A DNA stretch of 64,000 bases, from positions 1,345,656 through 1,409,655 of the forward strand of contig NZ_MU158689.1 of assembly GCF_015209965.1 (NCBI RefSeq), in the 5' to 3' direction. This document shows, piece after piece, positions 52,397 through 62,490 of the stretch (its first letter is position 1; every line of letters starts with the position of its first letter). The translations under genes were made by a program, and so were the position numbers. The stretch is from Sphingobacterium pedocola. GTDB lineage: Bacteria; Bacteroidota; Bacteroidia; Sphingobacteriales; Sphingobacteriaceae. The notes beneath the pieces were generated by a model. That model was not told the DNA's origin and did no database searches. It saw only the letters and a list, made by a program, of their open reading frames with translations.

Positions 52397-53530
52397 TCAA
52401 TCAAGTTTTATAAATTGCACCTTCATACTTTTCACATCCAATATTATGGTATACATCCCAGCTTCATCGGCATTAACACGCCACTTCCAGTCTTGGAGTA
52501 CACTGGCGAGCACGTCGTTGTCCTGTGCAATGGATGCATTCGGGCGCCAGGGACGTAGCTGTAACGTTGCTGTTGAAAAATTTGGCTCGGTCGAGAATTT
52601 GACTTCCCCTGCTGCAAGACTTGTCGTTAATGTGCACACATTCGGTTTGTACATATCCCAGTTCATTAATGGCGGTGTATTCCAACCCGTGGGCGTTGCA
52701 GATCCGCCGAAATAAACCCGTAAATACGGAATTTCGGTAATATATATTTTGAGGTTAATTCGATCCAGAAGAATCGCGTAATTTCCCTGCTTTGTAATCT
52801 TAAATCCTTCGTCGTCATCCGCTGCAGATTCCGATACCTTTAGACCGTCTTCGCCATCTTTAACAAAAGCCGGAAACGACTGATCCATTACTTTTGCTAT
52901 CTTAAAGCTCCCTGGGTGCAGTAAGCCTCTCCATGTATAGATCTCACCCTGTATAGCCTCCTGCATATCGATCATATTGGTATTCCCCGCCCCCATAGCC
53001 GACCCGTATAAAAAAAGTGGCTTTGAATCGAGTTGAAACGGTGTCAGATTTACATCTAACGTCGAGTACAGCGGTTTGATAAATTTCGCATCCGACTGTA
53101 CCTGTGCGATAACGCGGACACTGATCCGTACATCATCTCCTCCCACTTTGTACCAAAAATTGCGAATTAAATGATTTAGTTCATCATGCGTGTACGATTT
53201 AAAAAATACACCTTCGGGCATTTCTTCTAATGGAATGGAGGTCGTGAAGTTATTTTCAGTCACGTCCATTTTAAACAGATACCGCACCGGGTAATGTGAT
53301 TCTATCTCCCTCAGTGGCTCCCAAGTAACCAATAAGGCTTGTTCGCGCCGTTTGATAGGTTCGAGGCTAATTTTTGTTGAAGATACTTCCAGACGGATTG
53401 CGTCATCTTCTCGATAAGCTGCTATTAAATCTTCTAGTTGGGGCATAACCGGTTCGCTTTCCTTACACGAAAAGAACAGCAACACGCCTAACATATATAC
53501 TAATTTTTTCATTACTAAATTACTTAACAT
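52397..53530 (-). CDS. SusE/SusF-like surface lipoprotein
   Basis: 377 residues; ATG 53530 or the in-frame ATG 53512 may be the start. Lipobox MLGVLLFFSC. The N-terminal part is a FN3-like SusE-type segment (ALLVTWEPLREIESHYPVRYLFKMDV). The C-terminal two repeats resemble SusE/F starch-binding modules (LRVYFGGSATPTGWNTPPLMNW, KVMDQSFPAFVKDGEDG). It is thought to help SusCD capture substrate at the outer membrane. The frame starts at the last base of the phosphodiesterase-fold gene stop, so the two are coupled. Confidence 0.7.
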   Translation of the reverse strand: MLSNLVMKKLVYMLGVLLFFSCKESEPVMPQLEDLIAAYREDDAIRLEVSSTKISLEPIKRREQALLVTWEPLREIESHYPVRYLFKMDVTENNFTTSIPLEEMPEGVFFKSYTHDELNHLIRNFWYKVGGDDVRISVRVIAQVQSDAKFIKPLYSTLDVNLTPFQLDSKPLFLYGSAMGAGNTNMIDMQEAIQGEIYTWRGLLHPGSFKIAKVMDQSFPAFVKDGEDGLKVSESAADDDEGFKITKQGNYAILLDRINLKIYITEIPYLRVYFGGSATPTGWNTPPLMNWDMYKPNVCTLTTSLAAGEVKFSTEPNFSTATLQLRPWRPNASIAQDNDVLASVLQDWKWRVNADEAGMYTIILDVKSMKVQFIKLD

Positions 53531-54441
53531 TATAATTCTAATTGGACATACACCGGCAAATGATCCGAAGCTATGTTTCCGGTCTTAAAATCATCGTCTA
53601 TAATTTTAAACGCCTGTACATCGATTGTTTTCGAGACCAATACATGGTCAATGCGGCCCGTAGGTTCCTTACTCAGGTCATAGCCATAAGATGTACCCTC
53701 GGGACCCTGTGCCGCCGTTTTGCTGATCACCTTCGCATCCCACAATAAATTGGACTGGAGCAACGCAGCGATAGGTTCACTATTGGGCAGCGCATTTAAA
53801 TCGCCCGTCATCACCACCGGCAAATTTCCAGCAATAAGCTTTATCTGTGCTATGATCAGTTTGGACGATTCGAGCTTTGCCACAGCCCCCTGATGGTCGT
53901 AATGGGCGTTGAACACGAAAAATAATGTACCTGTTGCTTTGTCTTTAAATTTTACCCAGGTGCAAATTCGTCTGATATTGGCATCCCAACCATACGAAGG
54001 CACGTCTGGGGTTTGCGAAAGCCAAAACGTTCCACTGCTTTCCACCGTGTATTTTTCCTGCTTGTAAAGAATGGCACATGTTTCGCCCTGCGTGGTACCA
54101 TTGTCCCGACCAACCCCGACGTAAGCATACGAACTATGCGCGGTAATATCGTTAATTTGCGCCAGCACCCCTTCCTGCGTGCCTAAGATATCGAAATCGT
54201 GGTCTTGGATGATCTTTTTAACCCATTGCTTCCGGTTATCCCACGATAAAATGCCTTGATCGTTGGCGGTTATCAGGCGTAGGTTATACGATCCGGCGAC
54301 AAGTGATAATTTATCCGTTTTTCCAGCTCCCGGACCGGTCAAATCATCTTCAAAGTCACGGGTCAATCCTTCTTTTCCTGTACATCCCAGTGCAAGGCAT
54401 GCCAAGAAACAAAATGTTATTATATTCTTAATGTATATCAT
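53530..54441 (-). CDS. Endonuclease/exonuclease/phosphatase-family lipoprotein
   Basis: 303 residues from ATG 54441. Lipobox FLACLALGC. EEP fold motifs in order: DILGTQEGVLAQI (metal Glu), FFVFNAHYDHQG (His), PVVMTGDLNALPNSEP (Asp/Asn), GRIDHVLVSK and IASDHLPVYVQLEL (Asp-His). It is a metal-dependent phosphodiesterase or phosphatase, exported to the surface or periplasm. In a SusCD locus this suggests that the substrate carries phosphoester groups or is a nucleic acid or phosphorylated glycan. The SusD stop codon overlaps its start region. Confidence 0.85.
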   Translation of the reverse strand: MIYIKNIITFCFLACLALGCTGKEGLTRDFEDDLTGPGAGKTDKLSLVAGSYNLRLITANDQGILSWDNRKQWVKKIIQDHDFDILGTQEGVLAQINDITAHSSYAYVGVGRDNGTTQGETCAILYKQEKYTVESSGTFWLSQTPDVPSYGWDANIRRICTWVKFKDKATGTLFFVFNAHYDHQGAVAKLESSKLIIAQIKLIAGNLPVVMTGDLNALPNSEPIAALLQSNLLWDAKVISKTAAQGPEGTSYGYDLSKEPTGRIDHVLVSKTIDVQAFKIIDDDFKTGNIASDHLPVYVQLEL

Positions 54442-54443
54442 CT

Positions 54444-56339
54444 TTACCAATATTTATTTTGTACGAGATTAATGTTGTTATCCATATAGTTTTGATAAAT
54501 CGGCCATAAGTAGTTTCGTTTTGAAAAAGCTCTAGTCATGTATGGTGTACGCTGATAGAAACTGTTTGTACTGGATGCGCGGTTCATACCGTATATTGGC
54601 GTTTTGAAAATGTCTTCCGCAATTTTCCACCTGCGGATGTCATTATAGCGTACATCGCCTTCGATGGCAAATTCTACGCGCTTTTCTTTACGGATTATCT
54701 CTCGCATCGTTTCCCTATCCGTCTGTACGCTAATCTGATCCACGCCTGGACCATAGGTTGGAATACCCGCTCGTTCACGGATCAGATTTACATACCTTAA
54801 GATATCCGGATGCCCGGGATTGGATTCATTCAATGCCTCTGCATAATTGAGGTAAAACTCTCCTAACCGTAATAAGATAGCCGGCTGGTAAGGCACGCTG
54901 TTATTGCGCGGGTCCGCTTCTGGATTCACGCCTTTTCGGGTAAGGTACCCACTCTGTGGCGAATCGTGTGTCGGGCCACCGTCTAATCCGCCGCTTTTGA
55001 ATTGCGTTTTCCGGGCTGCCCTAGGTATCCATTGGTTATCGTGCCACAAGGTTACATAAAATCGAGGTTCCCTATTCACGTACATGTTGTAGGTGCCCGC
55101 ATCAGACACCAAGCCGTCTGTGCGTGTACTTCCACCTAGGTTGTACTTCGTATTGGGATAAATGGTGGCCTCTGTACTGAATCCGGTCTCGGTATAGCCC
55201 GAAGATGGATTGATCATCGGCTCGCCGTTGGCCTGATAACCGGTGATCGGTGATAGTCCATTTTTCATAAAAAAAGCGTCTACCAGATTCTGTGTAGAAC
55301 CGTAGTACCCTGATCCGCCGACAAATCCTCGTGGATTTCCAATCGAATTGTACCAATTTCTGTTGCTGCCCGAGCGGCCAAAAACAATCTCCTTATTAAC
55401 GTTGCCGGCCTTTAAAAACAGATTTTGAAATGATAAAAAGGGATCTATTCTTCCGTTAGGAAAGGTTTCCGTATACAAGCTGTAGTGTCCCTCTTCGGCT
55501 AAATCCAAAAAATCTCGGGTAGCACTCGTCGCATTGTTCCATTTCGTCTCATCATACACCTGAGGGAATAATACGGTTCCATCGGGATTTTTAACATCGG
55601 CGTAATCTTCGTTGCCATTGTATAGCGGACTGGCAGCATAGAGTAGCAGACGTGCGCGCAACGCCATACAGATTCCTTTATTAGGTCGACCAAACATCTG
55701 ATCTGCATTGGGATATACGGCCGGAAAAAATTCAGCTAACGCCCTATACTCGTTGTCCAACCAGCTTACAATATTGTCGACCGGTGTACGTGGTATCATT
55801 AATGCTTCGGGGGCAGCGTCCACATCGGCTAGCGAAGTTATCAGCGGAAATGCACCGTATATTTCGAACATTTTATGGTAGTAAAAGGCCACAAGAAAAC
55901 GTGCTTCCATTTTCATTTGCTGTACCATGGCCGCCGTCTGTCCCTGATTTTCGATCGGTTTGGCCAGTTCCATAAACAAGTACGCTGAACGCACATCTTT
56001 GTAAGCATTTGCCCAAATATCTATCGGTGGTCTCAAGGTCGGATTTACACCACCTTGTATGTTTGCGACAATCCATTCCCAATATTCGTTGAATTGCCCC
56101 ATGGCAATTGCAATCTGCGCATCATCAGACATAAAAGTACATCCCCATTGTCGGGTGTAGTCCATCAAGGGATCCGGAACTTTATTGTATATGCCTGCCA
56201 GCCACTCTTCCGTACGTTGCCGATCGTCGAATACCATCTCTAAGGTCAGTGCATCATCGGGCATCTTATCGAGAAACTTCGAACAAGATACCAACGCGAG
56301 AAGCGACGCTGCCATTATTATATATATTATTATTTTCAT
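54444..56339 (-). CDS. SusD/RagB-family lipoprotein
   Basis: 631 residues, longer than average SusD. Lipobox ALVSC (C19), then SKFLDKMPDDALTLEMVF, TPR-like helices and RagB motifs (LGEFYLNYAEALNESN, IRKEKRVEFAIEGDVRYNDIRRWKIAEDIF) ending in NYMDNNINLVQNKYW. It forms the lid of the SusC transporter encoded just upstream (12-bp gap). The substrate is unknown; the long insert before the C-terminal part (GSTRTDGLVSDAGTYNMYVN region) is typical of large-substrate SusD proteins. Confidence 0.88.
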   Translation of the reverse strand: MKIIIYIIMAASLLALVSCSKFLDKMPDDALTLEMVFDDRQRTEEWLAGIYNKVPDPLMDYTRQWGCTFMSDDAQIAIAMGQFNEYWEWIVANIQGGVNPTLRPPIDIWANAYKDVRSAYLFMELAKPIENQGQTAAMVQQMKMEARFLVAFYYHKMFEIYGAFPLITSLADVDAAPEALMIPRTPVDNIVSWLDNEYRALAEFFPAVYPNADQMFGRPNKGICMALRARLLLYAASPLYNGNEDYADVKNPDGTVLFPQVYDETKWNNATSATRDFLDLAEEGHYSLYTETFPNGRIDPFLSFQNLFLKAGNVNKEIVFGRSGSNRNWYNSIGNPRGFVGGSGYYGSTQNLVDAFFMKNGLSPITGYQANGEPMINPSSGYTETGFSTEATIYPNTKYNLGGSTRTDGLVSDAGTYNMYVNREPRFYVTLWHDNQWIPRAARKTQFKSGGLDGGPTHDSPQSGYLTRKGVNPEADPRNNSVPYQPAILLRLGEFYLNYAEALNESNPGHPDILRYVNLIRERAGIPTYGPGVDQISVQTDRETMREIIRKEKRVEFAIEGDVRYNDIRRWKIAEDIFKTPIYGMNRASSTNSFYQRTPYMTRAFSKRNYLWPIYQNYMDNNINLVQNKYW

Positions 56340-56351
56340 GGTTTACTATTA

Positions 56352-59300
56352 TTAAAACGTTATTTCGATACCACCAGAAACAATGCGTTGCAGCGGATAC
56401 TTTAATCCATTCTGTGAGCCAATTTCCGGATCCCACATCTTGAAATGCGAGAAGGTTAAGAGGTTACTCCCGCGTACGAACACCCGTGCATTTTTCATCA
56501 GGATTCGTTCCTGTGTGCGCTTGCTTAGCGTATAGCCAATCTCCATATTCTTCAGACGCAGGTACGACGCATTGACTAGCCACCAACTCGAATAAAGCAT
56601 GTTATTTGCGCTTTCGATATTGGAGAGTCTAGGCCAGATGACATTGCTGGACGGGTTTTCGGGTGTCCAACGATCGTCCACATTAGCGTAAATATTACCC
56701 GTTCCGCCACCACCGCTACCCGGAACCAATGTGGGACCTTGCATCATGTTGGTGAAATCAGTTGCACCTTGGAACAATAAGCCTACATCCACATTTTTGT
56801 ACCGTGTATTGAGTCCGAAACCAAAGATCACCTGCGGTACATGCGGTTTTCCGATTGGTGCGATATCGTAGCTGTCTACCACACCGTCTCCATTCACATC
56901 TTGGTAGCGTACATCTCCCGCCCGGATGGGTCCAAACATTGGTGTTGCCAGACGATCGCGTAATATTCCTTTGGACTCATCTTCAAAATCTGCATACGAA
57001 TACAAGCCTGTCGCTATTAAGCCAAAGTGCTGATGGATAGGCTGCCCTGTGCGTGCCCGTGTCGAATTCTTTAAATTTTCGGGTTCGTCAAATTCGGTAA
57101 CTATATTGCGTGCGTAGGTAAAATTACCGCGCGCTGCAATAAACAAATCTTCAGAAAAGCGATGGTTTACGAGCATCTCTACTTCCATCCCGCGATTGGT
57201 CACGCGGCCAAAATTTGCCCATGGCGCCTTGTTGAACCCTGCGGTCTCTGGAATGGTTTTTCGTTGCATAAAGATGTCCCTCCGGTTTTCCTTAAAAAAA
57301 TCTGCCTGAATATGGATCGCGTTGTTCCATAGCCCCAGCTCCATACCTAGATTCATCTTTTCTGCGGTTTCCCAAGTTAGGTCGTTAACGCCAAAGTCGC
57401 CCTCTCGCCAACTGGTACCGAAGTTAAAATTATGGGTATAGCCAAACCCGTAACCGCCCGCAGGATCAATTGTTGCTAAATAAGCAAACCGTCGGATGTC
57501 ACTCGCATCTCTCCTCGTCAGTTGATCGTTTCCGACCAGCCCCCAGGATCCCCTGATTTTTAGCTTGGAGATGGTTTCGCGGATGCCGTCAAAAAATGGT
57601 TCGTTCGAAGGCATCCAACCTATAGCCACGGAGGGAAAGAAACCAAACTGGTATCCCTTCTGAAAATTTTCAGAACCGTTATAGCCGAAGTTAAATTCGG
57701 CAAAATAGCGATCTGCGAAGCTATAAGCCGACCGTGCGGCGACACCCGTATTTCGATACGGCAGTGCACCGATCGAATTTGGAGATTTTTGATCGACATA
57801 ATCACGCAGATTAAAAAGAAATAAACCATCCAGATGGTGTACGCTGTTGAAAGTCTTGTTATAATTTAAACGGCTTTCGAGATAAATGGTTCGGTTTCCA
57901 CTGGATTCGCGCGAATAATTCAAAAACTCTTGTCCCTGATCCACTAGCGAAGTGACGAGTTCGCCTTCGGCATTCCGGCTGTTCGCAAAAAAGGTTCGTG
58001 GCGTTTTTGTCCGGTTTTGTGCATGGGTATTGAAGGAATCAAAGGAAGCCAGCACGCTCCCTTTTAAACCATCCAGTACGGGTACAAGCAGTCCAAAATC
58101 CTGAATCACGTTCAGCGATGTTTCGAGGTTACTATCGAATTGACGTTGAAAACCAGTTTGCGTCGCATTGGCCCACGGATTGTGACGAGCGGCTACTTTG
58201 GGAATCTCTCCATTCGAATACACGATTGGATGGTAATTGGGCGGCGTATCCATTGCCCTATTCAGAATAGTGCTAATACCAATTCCGGGCGCCTGTCGTT
58301 CCGTAATAAAACCGCCGATTCCTACGGCAATAGTTGTCGATTTGGTAAGGTTTAGATCTACATTACTTCGCAGATTATATTTCTGAAGGCTTAATCTGGA
58401 ATCGTAGTTTTGGTTTTTATCTGTTACAATCATACCATCTTCGTCGAAATATGCAGCAACCAGACTATATTTTAACCGTTCTGTTCCACCGTTCACATCC
58501 AGACTTATTCGACCGTTAGACGAGAAAGGTGTGGTCACGGCTTCGATCCAGTTTACGTTAGGGTATAAATCCGGGTCGTAGCCGATCCGTGTACGCTCAA
58601 TCGCTTCGGTGGTGTACAGGGGGCCCATACCGGATAGTTCATTCGCGATGTTTACGGTTTCCATATACTTTGTCGCATCCACAAATTGCGGGAGCTGTGT
58701 CGGCGTTGAAAGCCCATAGTCTGCCTTTACCGTAAGACGAGGTTGCCCCTGTTTTCCGCGTTTGGTCTGGATTAAAATAACCCCGTTGCCACCTCTTACA
58801 CCATATACGGCTGTGGCCGTCGCATCCTTTAAGATAGAAAAGGATTCGATTTCCTCTGGTGAGATGTTGTTTAAGCTTCGTTCCACGCCATCCACGAGCA
58901 CCAACGGTGTTGCGTTGGCGCCAAAGGTATTGATACCCCGTATCCAAAAATCCGAATTATCGTAACCAGGCTCTCCACTGCGCTGTACAGCGATAACACC
59001 GGAGACCTGTCCAGCCAAACTGTTGGAAATCGAACGCGTTTGATTGGACTGCAATACCTGGGGATCAATTGTAGAGATCGCCCCGATCACACTTGCTCGT
59101 CGCTGGGTTCCATATCCCACGACAACCACTTCATCAATCTGATCCTGCTGTTCAGGCAACACCACATCTAGGTTAGTCCTCTTACCTACCGGTAACTCTA
59201 TGGTCTGATAGCCCACCAAGCTGATAACTAATACATCATTTTCATGGGCATCGATAATAAAGTTACCGTTATCGTCCGAAACGGTTGACATCGTCGCTCC

Positions 59301-59696
59301 TTTTACAACAATATTCACGCCCATCATCCGCTGTCCTTGCTGATCGATAATGGTTCCGACGATCTTCTTTTGCTGGGTTTGTTGCGTCGTATTCTTCGCG
59401 ATTACAATACTTCCCCCTTTTTCCGATGCCTTAAAACCCATATCGCGGAGCAACGCTGTTAAGGGGGCATTGTCGTACTGTTTCTTTACATAGACATCGG
59501 AAAGAATGTCCGGATTGTAAGCAAATTTGTATGCCGAAGTTTGCTCCATGCGTTTGATAATAGTCGCTAAGGATTCGGTGTTGCTGTTTACATGAACCCG
59601 TAGTTGGCTCACGTCTTGCCCTCGGGCTTGTGGCGTGCCACAAAAACTCATAAAGGCACAACATGCTAGTGCAGTTGCAATTACTTTTAGTCTCAT
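56352..59696 (-). CDS. SusC-family TonB-linked transporter with STN domain
   Basis: 1114 residues. Signal peptide (TALACCAFMSFCGTPQARG), N-terminal STN domain (about 30-98, LATIIKRMEQTSAYKFAYN, PLTALLRDMGFKASEKG), CarboxypepD_reg domain (GTIIDQQGQRMMGVNIVVKG), the DEVVVVGYGTQRRASVIGAIST motif, plug (WIRGINTFGANATPLVLVDG, KDATATAVYGVRGGNGVILIQTK) and a barrel ending in EITF. The STN domain lets it signal to the FecR protein encoded next door, so ligand binding can induce the operon. Confidence 0.9.
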   Translation of the reverse strand: MRLKVIATALACCAFMSFCGTPQARGQDVSQLRVHVNSNTESLATIIKRMEQTSAYKFAYNPDILSDVYVKKQYDNAPLTALLRDMGFKASEKGGSIVIAKNTTQQTQQKKIVGTIIDQQGQRMMGVNIVVKGATMSTVSDDNGNFIIDAHENDVLVISLVGYQTIELPVGKRTNLDVVLPEQQDQIDEVVVVGYGTQRRASVIGAISTIDPQVLQSNQTRSISNSLAGQVSGVIAVQRSGEPGYDNSDFWIRGINTFGANATPLVLVDGVERSLNNISPEEIESFSILKDATATAVYGVRGGNGVILIQTKRGKQGQPRLTVKADYGLSTPTQLPQFVDATKYMETVNIANELSGMGPLYTTEAIERTRIGYDPDLYPNVNWIEAVTTPFSSNGRISLDVNGGTERLKYSLVAAYFDEDGMIVTDKNQNYDSRLSLQKYNLRSNVDLNLTKSTTIAVGIGGFITERQAPGIGISTILNRAMDTPPNYHPIVYSNGEIPKVAARHNPWANATQTGFQRQFDSNLETSLNVIQDFGLLVPVLDGLKGSVLASFDSFNTHAQNRTKTPRTFFANSRNAEGELVTSLVDQGQEFLNYSRESSGNRTIYLESRLNYNKTFNSVHHLDGLFLFNLRDYVDQKSPNSIGALPYRNTGVAARSAYSFADRYFAEFNFGYNGSENFQKGYQFGFFPSVAIGWMPSNEPFFDGIRETISKLKIRGSWGLVGNDQLTRRDASDIRRFAYLATIDPAGGYGFGYTHNFNFGTSWREGDFGVNDLTWETAEKMNLGMELGLWNNAIHIQADFFKENRRDIFMQRKTIPETAGFNKAPWANFGRVTNRGMEVEMLVNHRFSEDLFIAARGNFTYARNIVTEFDEPENLKNSTRARTGQPIHQHFGLIATGLYSYADFEDESKGILRDRLATPMFGPIRAGDVRYQDVNGDGVVDSYDIAPIGKPHVPQVIFGFGLNTRYKNVDVGLLFQGATDFTNMMQGPTLVPGSGGGGTGNIYANVDDRWTPENPSSNVIWPRLSNIESANNMLYSSWWLVNASYLRLKNMEIGYTLSKRTQERILMKNARVFVRGSNLLTFSHFKMWDPEIGSQNGLKYPLQRIVSGGIEITF

Positions 59697-59712
59697 TTAG
59701 ATGTTTAGATTA

Positions 59713-60639
59713 CTATTTTGATCTGATAATTATTCGATCGCCTTCAATAGTATAAGAATACCCATACAACTCACACAACACGTCGACAATGTCTGTGACC
59801 GATAGATCTTTTTCGAAGGTGGCTTTACATTTTAGGTTTTTATCTACGCTTGTCCCGAGTTGGATTTGGGCATCGTAGGCTCGGTTTACGGCTGTAATTA
59901 CGTCACCAAGGTTCGTATTATCAAAGACAAGTGGATTCTCTTTATGGGAGAAAAGCTCGATTTGGTCATCAATCTTAATGGCATCTCCTTTCATCAGGAC
60001 AGCAATGGTTTCTTCTCCTTTCCCGACAGATACCTTACCTCGTTCCACCTGTACGGCAAATTGGCCGACGGCCTCTGCTACTTTGAACTTTGTACCTAGC
60101 ACCCGGGTAAAATAACCATTTTCAGTATGTACCGTAAAGGGAGCAGTACCCGGTTTAACTACAAATGTCGCTGTACCCTTTAGCCTTACCGTACGGGATA
60201 TTTCATTAAACTCCTCGATTTCTATTTGGCTATTGGCATCGAGCTCCACATGCGTACCGTCGGGAAGCTCGTAATTTTTTGCAGTACCATTTGTATAATA
60301 CGCATGATCGTCTGGCTTTTGTTTACCTGTGTTGTTAAAGGTGGCGTACAGACCAAGACAAAGTACAACAGCCGCCGCTGCCGCAAATTTCCACAATTGA
60401 TGCAACTTCAGCGCATCTCGCGTAGGCTGATCTTCATTTTTCAGTAAGGTTTGGAACTGGTTCAGCTCCGATTCGGAAAGCGCATCGATCTGCGCGAATA
60501 TAGTGCTGTGTATAGCCGAAAGCTTATCTATATCCTTTAATTCCTTGACCAGCGTCAAGAATTTTCTTCGATGTTTAGCCGATAATCTGCCGTGCAAGAA
60601 ATCGGCAACGATATGTTCTATGTGTTGGTTTTTCTCCAT
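59713..60639 (-). CDS. FecR-family anti-sigma factor
   Basis: 308 residues. Cytoplasmic N-terminus (IEHIVADFLHGRLSAKHRRKFLTLV), one TM (about 87-103, KFAAAAAVVLCLGLYAT), a periplasmic FecR domain (NYELPDGTHVELDANSQIEI, FVVKPGTAPFTVHTENGYFTRVLGTKFKV) and a C-terminal DUF4974-type region (DNTNLGDVITAVNRAYDAQIQL). It sequesters the sigma factor encoded upstream and releases it when the STN-SusC receptor binds ligand. It starts 45 bp after the sigma gene stop. Confidence 0.9.
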   Translation of the reverse strand: MEKNQHIEHIVADFLHGRLSAKHRRKFLTLVKELKDIDKLSAIHSTIFAQIDALSESELNQFQTLLKNEDQPTRDALKLHQLWKFAAAAAVVLCLGLYATFNNTGKQKPDDHAYYTNGTAKNYELPDGTHVELDANSQIEIEEFNEISRTVRLKGTATFVVKPGTAPFTVHTENGYFTRVLGTKFKVAEAVGQFAVQVERGKVSVGKGEETIAVLMKGDAIKIDDQIELFSHKENPLVFDNTNLGDVITAVNRAYDAQIQLGTSVDKNLKCKATFEKDLSVTDIVDVLCELYGYSYTIEGDRIIIRSK

Positions 60640-60684
60640 TCTACACCTCTAAACGAAACAGAAGAATAAACCCCTCAACATATT

Positions 60685-61239
60685 TTAAAATTTTAATAAA
60701 AATGCCAATAAAGACATGTGCGGATAGTGCTTTTTCAAGAATTCTTTCACCGATTTAGACATCTCAGTCATGTACCGCTCGAGCGTTTTAATATTGACTT
60801 CAAACTTCTCACAGACCTCCTTATACGAAGCTCCGTTTACCTTTATTTCGCGATACATCTCCTTTTTTACCGAGTCGTACTTCCACAGGGCTTTATTGGT
60901 CGCTTCCAGTAAATCCTTGTAAAACACATCGTGTTCAAACAAGTCGATATCACGCGACGCGGCCGTAACAAACTCCTCTTCCTTTTTTAGCTTACGGTAT
61001 TTATCAATCCAGAGGTTTTTAGATACGACGCGCGCAAATTTTTTTCGGGCCATGTCGTTCTCTATGGTATCCCAGTTTACCCACAGCCTTGCAAAAGACT
61101 CTTGTGCTAAATCCTTTGCCGATTCCTCGTCTACGCCTAGAAATAACAGTGACAATTTAATTTTTAAAAAATTTGCACTGTAAAATTTTTCAAATGAAGT
61201 TGTCTTACATTGTTCAAGAACTGTATCTATATCATTCAT
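60685..61239 (-). CDS. ECF RNA polymerase sigma factor
   Basis: 184 residues. Region 2 (FEKFYSANFLKIKLSLLFLGVDEESAKDLAQESFARLWVNWDTI) and region 4 (EMYREIKVNGASYKEVCEKFEVNIKTLERYMTEMSKSVKEFLKKHYP) are present. It heads the PUL-type operon with FecR, SusC and SusD. The usual role is to transcribe this operon on release from FecR. Confidence 0.87.
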   Translation of the reverse strand: MNDIDTVLEQCKTTSFEKFYSANFLKIKLSLLFLGVDEESAKDLAQESFARLWVNWDTIENDMARKKFARVVSKNLWIDKYRKLKKEEEFVTAASRDIDLFEHDVFYKDLLEATNKALWKYDSVKKEMYREIKVNGASYKEVCEKFEVNIKTLERYMTEMSKSVKEFLKKHYPHMSLLAFLLKF

Positions 61240-61672
61240 CGTTAAGGATTGTATTCATAGTTGCCTAAGGTTTCAACATTCTCATGCAAAGTACCTCTGG
61301 TTAGGTGAACTTAACATCAATAATTGGTTAACCTTGTGTTAAGAAATCAAATTTCCATACACTATCTGCGGATAAAAATACAACATTCATCCAAACTTCA
61401 AAATATTTTAGTACTATTATTGTTTCTATAACAACCATATAAAATAGATAATTCCCGCCATCTTAATGTATATTCGTCACTGGAAAACCACACGCGAGCG
61501 AACTTGCGCATGCCGATAGGTGGATAATACTGAGCTATTAAATTACACCTGGGAAGCTGCGGATCTGCCAATTGTGCATGCACTCGTATATTTATATTGT
61601 AAAAAATTTAATATTCATGCATTAAGTTTAAAATGTGTGACCGCTAATAACGAATTATAAATACGGGGAATT
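61240..61672. other. Intergenic region with a NUDIX relic and AT-rich sequence
   Basis: Besides the sigma promoter area it holds a short NUDIX-type fragment (VDNTELLNYTWEAADLPIVHAL, 61522-61587), matching the end of the relic at 48331-48495. No intact gene is visible. Confidence 0.5.
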
Positions 61673-62266
61673 ATGAGTAAGAATAAAACATCTATTACAC
61701 CAAAGAGCATAACCGATGATGTTCTCGTGAATAAGATATATGAGTTCAGAGGGCAAAAGGTAATGCTGGACAGTGACCTCGCTGAATTATATGATGTAGA
61801 AACGCGCAGGCTCAAAGAGCAAGTTAGAAGGAATATCATCCGATTTCCCGAACATTTTATGTTCGAGTTGACGAAAGAAGAATATGATGTAATTCTAAGA
61901 TCGCAAAATGCGACCTTAGAACAGGGGCGTTACTCAAAGTATCTACCTTTTGCTTTTACCGAACACGGTGTACTGATGCTTTCAAATGTATTAAAGAGTG
62001 AAAAAGCTATCACGATGAGCATCCGCATTATTGATTTATTTGTGAAGCTGAGGGACATACTGTATATCAATACAGAAATGAAACTGGAAATCGCCGAGAT
62101 GAAATATACCGTAGAACAGATCGCTAAGAAACAAAAAGGCCACGATCAGAACATCGAACTGCTCTTCGAATACATCGACCGGTTGCAGGATAAACAGGAT
62201 AGCCCTGCTCCGAAAAAAGTAAAAAGTATTGTGGGATTTAAAGTTGGAGGAAAGGGAAAGAATTGA
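61673..62266 (+). CDS. ORF6N-domain protein
   Basis: 197 residues, intact. ORF6N (about 15-105): VNKIYEFRGQKVMLDSDLAELYDVETRRLKEQVRRNIIRFPEHFMFELTKEEYDVILR, ending in LPFAFTEHGVLMLSNVL. A coiled segment and a basic tail follow. ORF6N domains occur in phage and plasmid proteins and in toxin-related regions, probably as DNA-binding modules; the exact role is unknown. It stands next to a broken paralogue. Confidence 0.85.
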   Translation: MSKNKTSITPKSITDDVLVNKIYEFRGQKVMLDSDLAELYDVETRRLKEQVRRNIIRFPEHFMFELTKEEYDVILRSQNATLEQGRYSKYLPFAFTEHGVLMLSNVLKSEKAITMSIRIIDLFVKLRDILYINTEMKLEIAEMKYTVEQIAKKQKGHDQNIELLFEYIDRLQDKQDSPAPKKVKSIVGFKVGGKGKN

Positions 62267-62269
62267 TTG

Positions 62270-62490
62270 GTTGAAGGGACGCGACCGAGATTTGGCGGAG
62301 TTGTACGGCGTGGAAACCAAACAACTAAAACGACAAGTACGAAGGAATATAGATCGCTTTCCTCATGATTTCATGTTTGAGTTATCTAAGGAAGCGCATG
62401 AAATCTTAAGGAGCCAAATTGGCACTTTAGGACATGGAGAACATGCTAAATATATACCAATGGTGTTTGGCGAGTACTATTCCCATGGTG
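62270..62490 (+). pseudogene. Truncated ORF6N paralogue
   Basis: The frame reads RDLAELYGVETKQLKRQVRRNIDRFPHDFMFELSKEAHEILRSQIG and ends homology near YIPMVFGE, then runs into unrelated sequence. The start codon and the middle/C-terminal part are missing. It is a diverged copy of the intact ORF6N gene just upstream. Confidence 0.7.
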
